The notes under the pieces: generated by a model
Told to the model about the DNA's origin: nothing
Database searches by the model: none
Seen by the model: only the letters and a program-made list of their open reading frames with translations
Program-made: the position numbers and the translations under genes
Source of the DNA: Roridomyces roridus
Taxonomy: Eukaryota > Basidiomycota > Agaricomycetes > Agaricales > Mycenaceae
NCBI GenBank assembly: GCA_029378245.1
Contig: JARKIF010000002.1
Location: 1,860,001-1,924,000 of the forward strand
Reading direction: 5' to 3'
DNA: 64,000 nucleotides
In this document: in pieces, positions 22,318 through 32,852 of the stretch
Position numbering within the stretch: position 1 is the stretch's first letter
How the letters are laid out: each line of letters begins with the position of its first letter

Positions 22318-24567
22318 ATGGATGTTGATATCGTCGCAGACTTGCGGGCCTCTATCAAAGAGTGCTCAGACCGAGGTCTATTCGCAGCCTCAAAATGGTC
22401 CTCGGAATTGTTACTTTCAATACCCTTCTCAAAGAGACATGCACGAGCCGACCAGTCCCTTGCTCCTACTCAAGTTTCTGAGGCTCCTCCTCTCCCTCGT
22501 CATCAACACGCGCCGGCACTGTACACGGTCCCAGAGGATGCCCGAGCTCTCGACTTGGAATTCGAAACACACGAGGAGGATATGCTCTTCTCGGCGCGTA
22601 TTTTCATCGAGTCTCGCGAGCCCATGCGCGCAATCCATGTCCTGCGCCAGTGCAGGAGTTCCAAAGCTCATTTCTTGTCTCTGTACAGCCAATTCATTGC
22701 AAGTGTCTCATTCGTCGCCTTTCTGCGCCCGTATTGAGTGATTGAAGGCCACAGAAACTAGAGCGATGAGGAGCTGGCACAAGCTGGACCGTCTGTGTCC
22801 CTTTTACTTACTATTTCTCTACACTGATCCTTCTTGTAGACAACCGACATCAACCCTCAGATCCAATAAATCCGACCGTTGAACATCTATTGGCCCGCGT
22901 TATGAATGCTACTGATGCATGGATGCTGTTCCTGTGTGTGACTCTGCCAACTTGCCACTTTTTGTCTCTTATGTTAGCAGCAAGGCGCTCTTCCTGTCTC
23001 GTCTGACCGGTCGACGTGAAGAAGCCATTGAATGTGCGATTCTCTCCATCGCCGGCTTCCAGTGGAACTGGGCTGCGTGGGCGTTACTAGCCAGCTGTAT
23101 TCAAGACGGTGAAGAGGTGAGCCTTGAACATTACAAGTGCCCCGTAACTCATGCGTAATACAAGTTATCAGCACTTCTCCCTTTACTCCCGATACCCTCG
23201 ACCCATCCACTTGTTCAATTATTTCAAATAAAAACGATGAACGAGTTGCATAATCCTACAGACAATGAGTTGATCCTCTGCGAGCAGCTCTTGGGGCCCG
23301 ATTATTTTCCCGGTAGCTTGTGGTTAATGAGCCTCCGGGCATGCGCTTTATATCATACACATGGTCGGTCTGTTCCTATGACATTTTCAGTTGCTTACCT
23401 TGCCACAAGACTTTAGAGCTGCTCAGGCCCAGTTTGAACGTATCTTGGCGATCGACCCCCAACGCGTTGAAGACATGGACATCTATTCCAATATTTTATA
23501 TGTCACAGAGAATCGACTACAGCTGTCGAAGCTCGCCAACGACTTCCTGGCATCGGATAGAGATCGTCCAGAAGTCTGCTGTATAGTAGGTACGGTCTTC
23601 ACCCTTGCGCGAAAGAAAAATGCATCAAGACCTCTCCCAGGGAATTTGCATTCTCTGAGATCCGAAAACAAGCAATCTGTGGTATACTTCCGGCGAGCAA
23701 ATCAGCTTGATCGCACCTTCCTTTCGGCGTGGACCCTCTTGGGGCACGAATACGTCGAAATGAAGAACTCGCACGCCGCCATTGAGTCGTATCGCAGGGC
23801 CATAGGTCAGCAGCAGTGGGTACATCACGAGTGTTATTAACTTGTAGGACAGATGTCGACCGAAAAGACTACAGGGCTTGGTACGGAGTTGGGCAAGCAT
23901 ACGAATTGTTGAACATGCATCAATACGCACTGCATTATTATCACTATGCTACAGCTTTGCGGTCAGTGCATTTTTTGCGTTTTGCAAATCTTTTTCTCAG
24001 TCGTTACAGGCCATACGATGTTCGTTTGTGGCAAGCGCAAGGCCTGTGCTATGAAGAGATGGGAAGGTACGTCTTTATCTTATCAATCTTTTGCTTTTGC
24101 CGACGAGGGTAGACCGCGAGATGCCATCGAGTGCTACAAGAGAGCACTGATAACAGCCGACCCAAACGAGATTAACATCAACTTGAAAATCGCAACCCTG
24201 TATGGTGCGCTTCAGGACCACCCCGAGTCAGTCGCGTACCATCGACGGGTCGTCGAAGTCTCGCAAGCGAATGGTTTGGTGTCAAACTTGATCTTTTCGA
24301 GTCGTGTGCTGATTTTATACAGGACGAGCGGTGGAAGACTATGCAAAATCTTGCATCAAAGTGGCCGAACATTATCTTTCCTCAGGTGAAGATTTGCAGG
24401 TGGCCAGAGATTTTATGGTGGCAGTTGCTGCGAGCAATGCGGAAGAGGTTGTGCGGGCGGCTCAACTTTTGAAGGAAGTGGACAAGAAGCAAGAGGCTGC
24501 GAAAGCCGCAGGGGAAGACGAGGTAGACGAAGACGGAGAACAAGAAGAAGAAGCGGCAGCTGAATAG
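22318..24567 (+). CDS. CDC23: Anaphase-promoting complex subunit 8 (Cdc23), TPR protein
   Basis: APC8/Cdc23 is a TPR scaffold of the APC/C ubiquitin ligase that drives anaphase and mitotic exit. The N-terminus ([20 protein letters not shown]) and helical Apc8 N-terminal domain are followed by tandem TPRs. Examples are [80 protein letters not shown] and [16 protein letters not shown]. The tail is very acidic and Lys-rich, ending EEEAAAE. About ten introns are present. It is divergent from the Tcp11-domain gene and followed 87 bp later by the GLTSCR1-domain gene on the same strand. The closely similar subunits Cdc16 and Cdc27 are less likely, because the N-terminal block and the order [15 protein letters not shown] before the TPRs fit APC8. 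Confidence 0.9.
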
Positions 24568-24653
24568 CGTGTACTTACAGCAAATTGTACAGCGTGTACA
24601 GTAAATACTTGCAGTCGTTTGCCATCATTCGCACACAGCACCACACAAGCGAA

Positions 24654-25847
24654 ATGTCGTCGTCGAACAATTTCGTGTTTTCTTCTTCTTCCTCTCCTTC
24701 AACGGCCCCGATCTTGAGCTATCCACCAACCTCTTCATTGCCCTATCCTGCCACCTATCCCTACGCACGCCCCCCGTATGCCAGCCCCAATCCAGTTTGG
24801 TCGGCTGTCCCGGCCACTTGGAGTATACCGGGCGTCCTCCCCACCAAGAAGCCTCCCAGGCTGAAAAAACGAACCCCAGAGGAGGAGGAGACTACCAAGA
24901 GCACTGCTGCGAGGTCCCGCTTTTGCCTTTGCGCAGCAACGTGCTTCTGACACCTTTTCCGCCAGAGTGGTTACTCGCTTGGCCCAGGATCATGCTGCCG
25001 TTCTCAATCCCGACACAGAGACTCCGTTCACCGACTGCTTGGATGTCGTCAACAGACTGCTGCCGTATCACGTCTTTCTTCAGCCCAGAGACGACCTAGA
25101 CAGGAAGGGCAAGGGCAAGGCGGAGGAGCTCAAGGCCGAAATTCGAGGTGAGTATCTGCCAGTCGTTTCTGGCACCGGAATACTGAAGGAATCCAACAAG
25201 AAACCAAATTTGCTTTGGAATGTTTCAAGCGGAAACGCAACCTGGAGGCACGATTTCGCAAAATCAAGACGCGTAGTGGCAAGGTCCGTGCACACAACAA
25301 AGTCGCGTTAACGGAGCCTGACACGCGTCCACAGCGACCTGCTTCTGACGAACAGGCGGTAGTACTTGCACAAGCTGTCCTGGAAGCAGATCGTGCTGAA
25401 ACAAACTTGCTCAATCACGAACTACGTACCGCTCGTGCCGAGTTGGACAAAATCGAACGAGATAAACGAGCACGCATGCAACAAGTGGCGCCTGCACAAT
25501 ACTATCGAGCCTATGCGTATCCCTACGCGCAACAATACGCGCCAGCCAGTTCGACCACCGTCTTCCAAGCTGTCCCTCCTCCGAGCACGACCACGACGAC
25601 CCCGATCCCCGTGCAAATACCTGTCTCGTCACTTGTCGCGTTGCACGCTCTTGGCATCCACCCTGTAGCAGCTATATCTCTTGTTCCGGGCACCCCACTG
25701 CCACCCGCTGTTTTGCGTAGTTCGGACGGAACGGTCCTCAATCTTGAGATCATTCCGGCGCTGCTGGAGCCGGCGCAGCGCAATGGGTTGGCGGTCGTAG
25801 TCAATTCTCTTATTGCAGCTGCGCCTGCGGCTAGTACTACTACGTAG
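24654..25847 (+). CDS. GLTSCR1-domain protein (possible SWI/SNF-type subunit)
   Basis: After a Ser/Pro/Tyr-rich, probably disordered N-terminus, the spliced protein contains a GLTSCR1/BICRA-like conserved block: RLAQDHAAVLNPDTETPFTD, CLDVVNRLLPYHVFLQPRDD. Human BICRA and BICRAL carry this block, which includes VLHPDYKTPF and LLPYHV, and are defining subunits of the non-canonical BAF remodelling complex. A charged helical stretch follows (ALECFKRKRNLEARFRKIKT, then EADRAETNLLNHELRTARAE), then a Thr/Pro-rich low-complexity tail ending AAPAASTTT. Two or three introns are needed (near 24912-24940, 25147-25205 and 25285-25335). The function is inferred from the domain alone. Confidence 0.7.
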
Positions 25848-25954
25848 ACCATATTCGTTGTGTTTAATTTTCTTGAACGGACCGTGTTTGTTTTTCCTAA
25901 ACGGGATGTGTCACGGAATTCTCTTGGCTCCAGCCCCGAGTCCCGACGACCTCC

Positions 25955-28900
25955 ATGGACTCTGGGCAATACAATTCGGCGCCGTCGACGACGGCATGGC
26001 GGAGGGAACGGCTTACTCGCATCAACAGCACTGGAACGCTGCATGCTCAAGCTCCACCTCGCGAGTCTACCACTCTTCTTCAAGAGAACGGTCGCTCCTA
26101 TGGTTCCACTCGTCGCAAGGCTCCCGAGCCTCTTTCGGTGCCTACAACCAGCTTTTCGAGCCCATCCAGCCCCACTACCCGCTCTCCATCCATTTCCAGG
26201 TTCCGGGAATTCGCGTATTCGCGACTCAGCTCCCATGGGCAGCGGAGAATTAGTGCCTACGACACCTTGCCTTCTGATAATATTGCGGGTGCGAGTGGAC
26301 TGGATTCGCGAATCAACGGTGTCCGCGTTTGGTAGCTCTCTTTCTCATTCCTTTGTTTACCCCTGATAACCTTTTAGGTACTCGTCATTCTCTTCCATCG
26401 ACTGGCTGCACGACGCGATCAAGGATTCGTTGCGCTTTTCCAGACTGCGGAAGCGCAGGTCACTCCGTGCTCGTGCCCGCCTTGCGCTCGACAAGAGTCA
26501 AGGCTGGATAATTGTGTCAATCGTTGGCTTCCTCACTGCAATCGTTGCCTTCCTCATCATACGCGCGGAGCAATGGCTCTTTGATTTGAAAGAGGGCTAC
26601 TGCAGAGATGCGTGGTGGAAAGCACATCGGTTTTGTTGCCCTGAAGTTGTCGATGACCTTGCACAAGAATGTCCTGCTTGGCACACGTGGTCCGAGTTGC
26701 TGCTGAGCAGAGGAGCCTCGGGTGAGGAGTTTGTTGAATATATCTCTTACTCTACCATTGCAGTAAGAATTCTCTTTACTCTTTTTTTTGGTATTTGAAA
26801 ATGTGGTTTCAGCTCGCCCTGGCGTCGCTTTCATGTTTTCTGACTCTCTTCCTCACTAATTCGACAACATTTGCCACCCGGAAAGATTCGGGCGTTCTCG
26901 CACCCGGATTTGGAGATACCACAGGACAGGCAAGCAAGCGGAAAATCATGTATTATGTCGGTTTGCCTCACATCAGCTGTCGTATTTGCATTGACTGAGG
27001 TATCCAGGCTGCAGGAAGTGGGATTCCCGAGATCAAGACCATTCTGTCGGGTTTTGTGATTCACGGATACCTCGGTGGGCGGACACTCTTTACCAAGTCT
27101 ACCGGTCTGGCTCTGTCTGTCGCATCGGGATTGTCTTTGGGAAAGGAAGGCCCGTTTGTTCACATTGCGAGCTGTGTCGGCAACATCGTCAGCCGGTTCA
27201 GTTCCAAGTATCAGCTCAACGAGGCGAAAAGGAGGGAGATTTTGAGTGCCGCTGCCGCTGCGGGTGTGGCAGTGGCATTCGGCGCTCCAATCGGTCAGTG
27301 GGCTGCCCCGCGTGGTACCAAAAACTCATCCCAACAGGTGGCACCTTGTTTAGTCTGGAAGAGGTTTCGTATTATTTTCCTCCAAAAGTCATGTGGAGGA
27401 GGTCTGTTTGCTCGTTGGACCACCGGCTCCCGTGACTCACGATCGACAGCTTCTTCTGTGCCATGATTGCCGCCATAACCCTCAAAATTTTGGACCCTTT
27501 CGGCACCGGGAAGCTCGTTCTATTTCAAGTAACATACGACAAGGCGAGTTGGCTGTATGATAAATTGGGATACCAGCGCTGAAACTGTGTAGGACTGGCA
27601 TGCCTTTGAACTGCTACCATTCCTACTCCTCGGGATCTTTGGAGGTGTGTATGGCGCTTATTTCTCCAAGCTGAATTACCGGTGGAGTCGAGATGTACGC
27701 AATGCTACGTGGTTGAAGCACCACCCACTTGCGGAGGTTATGCTCGTCACCATTGTGACATCCATGTTGTGTTTCTTGAACCCTTACACTCGGATGGGTG
27801 GTACGGAGCTCGTATACAACCTTTTTTCCGAGTGCCGCACAGGGTCGGGGAACACGCATTCAGGGCTTTGCATCATTGATCCTGGATCCTTTGAGCACGT
27901 TTGGCCCGTCGTGGAGGCGATATTGGTGGCCATGATTGTCAAGGGCGCATTGACGATTGTCACTTTCGGCATCAAATTACCGGCCGGCATTTTCATTCCT
28001 AGTCTCGGTGTAGGAGCTTGTCTGGGTAGACTCTTTGGCATCGGAATGCAGTGGATGCAGGCCAAGAATCCAGACTCGCGGTTGTTCCGGGCTTGCGGAG
28101 GCGACATGGATTGTGAGTTTTCGATTTCGTTGCTATCGACTTGCTCATATGTGCAGGTATCATCCCTGGCCTGTATGCGATGGTGGGTGCTGCAGCGACC
28201 TTGTCAGGAGTCACTCGTACTACTGTTTCGCTCGCCGTCATCATGTTCGAACTCACGGACTCGTTGACCTATACTGTATGTCTATTTGCCATTACACTCG
28301 TCCAAACTCACCCGTCTGACTTCTAGGTGCCGTTGATGCTGAGCGTGTTGGTGGCCAAGACGGTTGCGGATGCGCTGGAACCCAAGGGCATATACGACCT
28401 CGTGATCGAGCTTTCCCAGCTACCGTATCTAGATTCGAAGCACGAATATTTGTGGGGGAATCTCAACGTCAACGATGCTACTAGACGTGACGTCGAAGTC
28501 ATACGTCTGGACCGCACCAACACTGGACGAACTCTGACGGAGCAACTGGAAACTCTTTTGGTCATCGGGAACGACGACGGTGGCTTCCCGATTCTCAGGA
28601 CAGACGAGGATGACGAGTACCATGAAAAGTTGAGAATGGTCGGGTATATTGGAGCCAGCGAATTGGAGCACGCGCTTAGTGAGTGACATCCCTTCTGCTG
28701 TGTTGTCTCTCATTCGGGTTTTCAGGCATCATTGCCGACGATCCCGATGAGGAAGTTCAATTCCATCCCGAGTTTGCCCACCGCGGTGGCCGAGCGTCGG
28801 CGTCATTATCTTCATTACTCGAGAATGGCCAGCCGCCGCATCTGGACGTTTTCGATTTCAGCATTTACATGGATCAGGCTCCGTTGACCGTGCAATCCAA

Positions 28901-29095
28901 CTCCCCGCTCGAGATGGTGCACCAATATTTCACCAAGCTTGGTGCTCGTTACGTTGTTGTGACGGATATGGACGGACTATGTGAGGCACCCTCGGTTTCT
29001 GACAAGATTTTTTCTTGCTGACTTGTGTTGCAGACGAAGGAGTCATTGATAAGAAACATTGGCTCGCCTTTTTGAGCGAGCTGGAGGAGAAATGA
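25955..29095 (+). CDS. ClC-family chloride channel/transporter with CBS domains
   Basis: This is a Gef1/ClC-3-type membrane protein. All three ClC selectivity motifs are present: [23 protein letters not shown], whose Glu is the gating/exchange residue; and [20 protein letters not shown]. Membrane helices begin with [20 protein letters not shown], preceded by a 150-residue Ser/Arg-rich cytosolic N-terminus. Two C-terminal CBS-type regions follow (around 28500-28680 and 28850-29090), ending FLSELEEK. The retained gating Glu argues for a Cl-/H+ exchanger like Gef1, which acts in Golgi and endosomes and supports copper loading in yeast. The family assignment is firm; the location is inferred. About nine introns are present. 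Confidence 0.93.
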
Positions 29096-29168
29096 GCGGC
29101 CTTGCTGCTGACACGTACATGACGACCAACATTATCATACCTAGGATTCTCGCTACCCAGTAAATTAA

Positions 29169-29670
29169 ATGGATTGTACTATTTCTCGAGACGCTTGCCA
29201 CGCAAACGCAGTGGTAGAAACCCCAGCCGACGAAGTCGCCAACCTCCAATTCCGTGACTTTCTCGCCCGTCTGCTCCAGGTATGCTCAACGATACTTACC
29301 CGATACCCACACCTTTGTGCCCCGGGACCATATCGAGGTGTTTGCTATTTTGATCTGGACTTGAGTCCCTGTGGGCGGAGAGAAAATCGTCTTGGCCTCA
29401 AGGTGTCACGAGACCACGTGATCGTGGCATCGACGTTGACGACGCGTTGTCACCTCGCTATCCCCGCAGTGGCCTTGATCCGAATGGCATCACTGCGCCA
29501 TCTTCTCCTGGACCTCAACGACTCGAGTCGTACATATACAGCCCCATCGCTGTCCGCCTGTGGATACCGCGGGCAAACAGCATCGTCTCTCCGCCGGATG
29601 GCCGAGTCCCACCTTGCTGCGCAGTACATTGCAGCGTGCACTTAGCCAGGTTCACTTGGTAGGTTTACAT
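29169..29670 (+). CDS. Orphan ORF or gene remnant of unknown function
   Basis: No family is recognised. An ATG at 29169 opens a plausible first exon (MDCTISRDACHANAVVETPA...ARLLQ) followed by a GTATGC donor at 29280. Joining it to a frame starting near 29366 gives a Pro/Arg-rich continuation (RGIDVDDALSPRYPRSGLDP, then SPIAVRLWIPRANSIVSPPD). The sequence then runs into the tRNA-like segment and repeats. It may be a small gene, the 5' remnant of a disrupted gene, or chance. Exon limits are tentative. Confidence 0.25.
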
Positions 29671-29673
29671 GGC

Positions 29674-29751
29674 TCCTTGGATGAGTTGTACCAAGCTCCC
29701 GCAACTCAGCCCCCCTCTCTTGCCGAGGTGGTGGGTTCGAATCCCTAAGGA
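29674..29751 (+). repeat. Degenerate tRNA-like segment (possible SINE head)
   Basis: A perfect RNA polymerase III B-box/T-loop core, GGTTCGAATCC, lies at 29734-29744. Upstream, TCCTTGG (29674-29680) can pair with CTAAGGA (29745-29751), and GAGT (29683-29686) with GCTC (29695-29698), mimicking acceptor and D stems over a 78-nt span. The T stem has only three pairs and overlaps the acceptor strand, and no anticodon stem forms. So this is not a working tRNA. A tRNA-derived SINE head is possible. Confidence 0.35.
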
Positions 29752-29764
29752 TGCACAATTCTGG

Positions 29765-29896
29765 GAGGTCCTCAAGAGACCTCTCAAGAATGAAGACCTC
29801 AAGAAAGAAGACCTGAAGAGAAGAACTCAAGAAGAAGAAAGAATATATGAAGACAGAAGACCTGAAGAATGAAGAGAGGTCCTTAAGAGACCTCTC
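29765..29896. repeat. Two-copy hairpin repeat flanking purine-rich low-complexity DNA
   Basis: A hairpin GAGGTC-CTCAAGA-GACCTC (29765-29783) recurs as GAGAGGTC-CTTAAGA-GACCTCTC (29874-29896). Each is palindromic with a 7-nt loop, and the second has a perfect 8-bp stem. The 90 bp between them is almost pure purine on the plus strand, built from AAGA/GAAGACCT units. The two hairpins are direct repeats of each other. Confidence 0.8.
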
Positions 29897-30719
29897 GAAA
29901 ATGGAGACCCCAAAGAATTCAAAGACGCTTCAAAGGTAGGTTCAAGGTAAAGTATAAAGGTAAGTCGTTTCTTTTGCCACTTTTTCGTTCCATCGAATAC
30001 TCACTGGCGGCCATTTGACACACGGACACTGGGTCATTGCACTCTCGCAGATATCCGCCATGGTCACAGCTGCTTGCTCACAAGTCTCACCTGCTTCATT
30101 TAGGCCACGCACAACTCACAGTCTCACCGCAATAAATACTTTTTGGACTTTGGTTAAAGCAGTTTGAAGTCATGCTACACTGGCGGGGTTATTATTTAGA
30201 AGATGTGAGTTATCGGCGCACTGGAAACGGCGAATTACTTCCACTGGGAGCAACTGGTGGTAAGTAACAGAGAGTGTCGCGAGCTGTGCTGCATACTCGG
30301 TCCGAGATGCTACATGTATCAGTGGCTGGGACGACGGCGTTTCCTTCTTTGGGGACTGCAGTCCGACTGCTCCTCTTCAGCATTCGATTTCACACTTGAA
30401 GTTGCTACATGCTACGGCCTCGTGGAGGACAAACAATAAAAATGGAGGCGCGTACATAGTAGCTTGAAACCTGCGATGCCCATCCTCTTCCTCCCCTCAA
30501 AATTGTGCCCGGGTGTGTCCGCTTGCTGCAATCCCGTCGCACTGATTATTTCGCAGGCTGGCTGCCCTAAGCATCCCGGTCTTGACCTTGCTTTGCGGTC
30601 GTTGCTTCGACTGACTACATTGCAGTCATGAGGTGATTTCGAAACCCTCGGGCCCTTGTCATGGGCCCAGGCTCGAAACCTTTGTCCTCTTTGTCCTCGT
30701 TTTTGCACCCAAGTCGATT
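29897..30719. other. Gene-poor spacer after the hairpin repeat
   Basis: No protein family, RNA gene or clear transposon end is seen across these 820 bp. It must contain the 3' end of the MFS transporter transcript read from the other strand. A short open frame around 30257-30439 has no recognisable features. Together with 29096-29896 this is the longest non-coding stretch outside the transposon cluster. Confidence 0.4.
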
Positions 30720-32667
30720 TTAGAGACGCCCCGCAAGAAGTTTCCTACGTTCCCGCCACGTAACGAACGCGCTGAGTAAAATGGCGGCAAAGCACGCTGT
30801 ACTCGTCAGTCCGAGCGTCGCAACGTAACAGCTGCGGCCTTCGAGGCATTGGTGTGCACGCCCTGTACTCCTCTCCACTGGCGCGTGCGCGTCGAGGTTC
30901 CGCCCAAAGGCGATTGAGAAGAGGTTCCCGCCGACGAGGGGCGAGAGGGAGAGGTAGCCCCAGTTTTCGGAAAAGTGGGCTACGATGTGAGATGTGAGTT
31001 GGTGGGAGGAGAGGGGGAGGGGGAGGAGAGGACGCACAGAGACCGAAGAATTCGATGCAGACCGTGGGCCAGAGACCAAAGATGGTCCCGTATGAAAATC
31101 CGACTAGCATACTCGCTTTCCATAAATCCTGGACATCACTGATTTGTGTTGCAAGCAGTTGTGAGAAGAAGAAGAGAGTGGAGACGAAGATTGTTGAGTA
31201 GGATCGGGGAAGGCCGAATCGGTTCTTGAGGTTATCCGAAAGCACGCCTGGGGGCCAATTGGGCCATGAGCGTGAATTTGATGGGGAGGGGAGGATGGGC
31301 ATACCGATGACTATGCGGCCGGAAAAGTTCATGATGGAGATGACGGAGACTTGAGCGGCCTGCCAGCGCGATGCTTGGACCTCGTCGTAGGTGGGGCTGC
31401 CCTTGGCGAATAACGCTTGCGCTATGGAGCCGACGTTGTTGATATCTACCAAAAAAAAAGTAAGCGCTTGGTGATACCAATGGGGACAGGACTTGCACAT
31501 GAGCCCCGTACCGCTCACTGGAGGCGTTCGTCAGTAGTGCGATGGAATACAAAGACGAACGAAACGCACGCAGAGCGAAGATCGCAAAGAGGAGCCAGAA
31601 GTCTGGATTGAGCCATAACGCGCGACCATAGACATTCGGGCCCTCGAATGCTTGAGCCTTGCGGCCACGGCTGAGGCTGCGTGATCGACTGCGTGGTGAG
31701 CTCGGAGGGTACTCTTCTGCGGGCTGGTTTAGCAGCGGAGTATGGCTGTCGTTGAGATGACTAAAGAGCGTGGCTTCAGACTCGGGGACCTCCGTGTGTT
31801 CGATCTCGGTCGCCGCAAGGGGGATCGCCCGCACGAAGAAGAATCCGATCGAGCTCGCCAATGCGGTCCCGCATGCAAGGAGGAATAGTAATGACGAGGT
31901 GTCTCCAGGGTATAAGCTATGTGCTATTGTCGAGAAGAAGAATGCAGAGAGGCCGAAACCGGATAGGACGATCCCCGTCGTCGTGGCGCGCTGCGGAGAC
32001 AAAAATAAATAAATTAGTGGCTGGCGCGGTAGGGTAAGTAGCAAATACGCACGGCCTTGTCGGGAAAGGACTTTGCGGTCGAGTTGACCGCGCCCGAGGA
32101 TCCCGCGTTACCGCCCACGCCGGTCATGAAGCTGCACGCGATGAGAAGAGCCAGACCGAGGCTTGATAGTGATGTGCCCTCTGGGACGCCTGCATCGTAG
32201 AAATGGCGAATACCCGTATATCCAAGGAGGAGGAATATGAAGGAGAAGGCGAGTGGAATACGTGGTCCCCGGGCGTCAACGATCCGGCCCCAAACTGGTC
32301 CACTGGCGTATACACCGACTGTTCGCGTGCCTCAATATGTAGTCGCTCGGCACACGATAAAGAAACGCCCCACCGTTAGCTGCAAGTCCAACGACGTTTA
32401 GCTGTGTATGATTGATATTAAGGCGCGCCGCGAGCTGTGGGGCATAGGCTGCAACCTGCATTAGCTTGCTTGCTTCGAGATCTACAGCAGAATGCTGACC
32501 GGAGAAGACCTGGACATTGGCTCAGGGTCGAGGTTGATACTTAGTTTCAGATTCATGGCACGCACGTAGTTGGTCCCGGCTCCCACTGCAACAAGTAGAG
32601 ACGCTAGCAAGGTCGTTATTCGGGGCAGACTGAGTAGCCCAGGGACCGCCGCGTTCTGAGGAGCCAT
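30720..32667 (-). CDS. MCH1-like: MFS transporter of the MCH1/nodulin-like type
   Basis: A twelve-helix major facilitator protein. It starts MAPQNAAVPGLLSLPRITTL with the first helix LLASLLVAVGAGTNYV. Then come YAPQLAARLNINHTQLNVVG, VYASGPVWGRIVDARGPR (loop 2-3 motif), FMTGVGGNAGSSGAVN and KARATTTGIVLSGFGLSAFF. A charged central loop (SRSRSLSRGRKAQ) splits the halves. The C-terminal half includes NFSGRIVIG and WGYLSLSPLVGGNLFSIAFG. In fungi this architecture belongs to the MCH1 group, named from monocarboxylate-permease similarity; yeast Mch1 is vacuolar and does not show plain monocarboxylate uptake, so the substrate is unknown. At least six introns are present. It is divergent from the PACT-domain gene (185 bp between start codons). 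Confidence 0.85.
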
Positions 32668-32852
32668 CGTCGGGCGTAGGAGAATAATGTAGAGGCAAGA
32701 AATATTCAGATCTAATGTAGTTGTGAAAAAGATAGCGGAGTCGCACAGGTGGTGCGAGGCTCTGTGACGTATTGTGTCAGGCAGTCAGATCAACAAGACA
32801 CGGCCCAAACATCTGTCCACAACACGATCACGCTTTTGTTTGCCTTTCGACC

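Noticed and set aside
29674..29751. A functional tRNA gene
   Set aside because: The T stem has only three pairs and clashes with the acceptor strand, and there is no anticodon stem; kept only as a tRNA-like relic.
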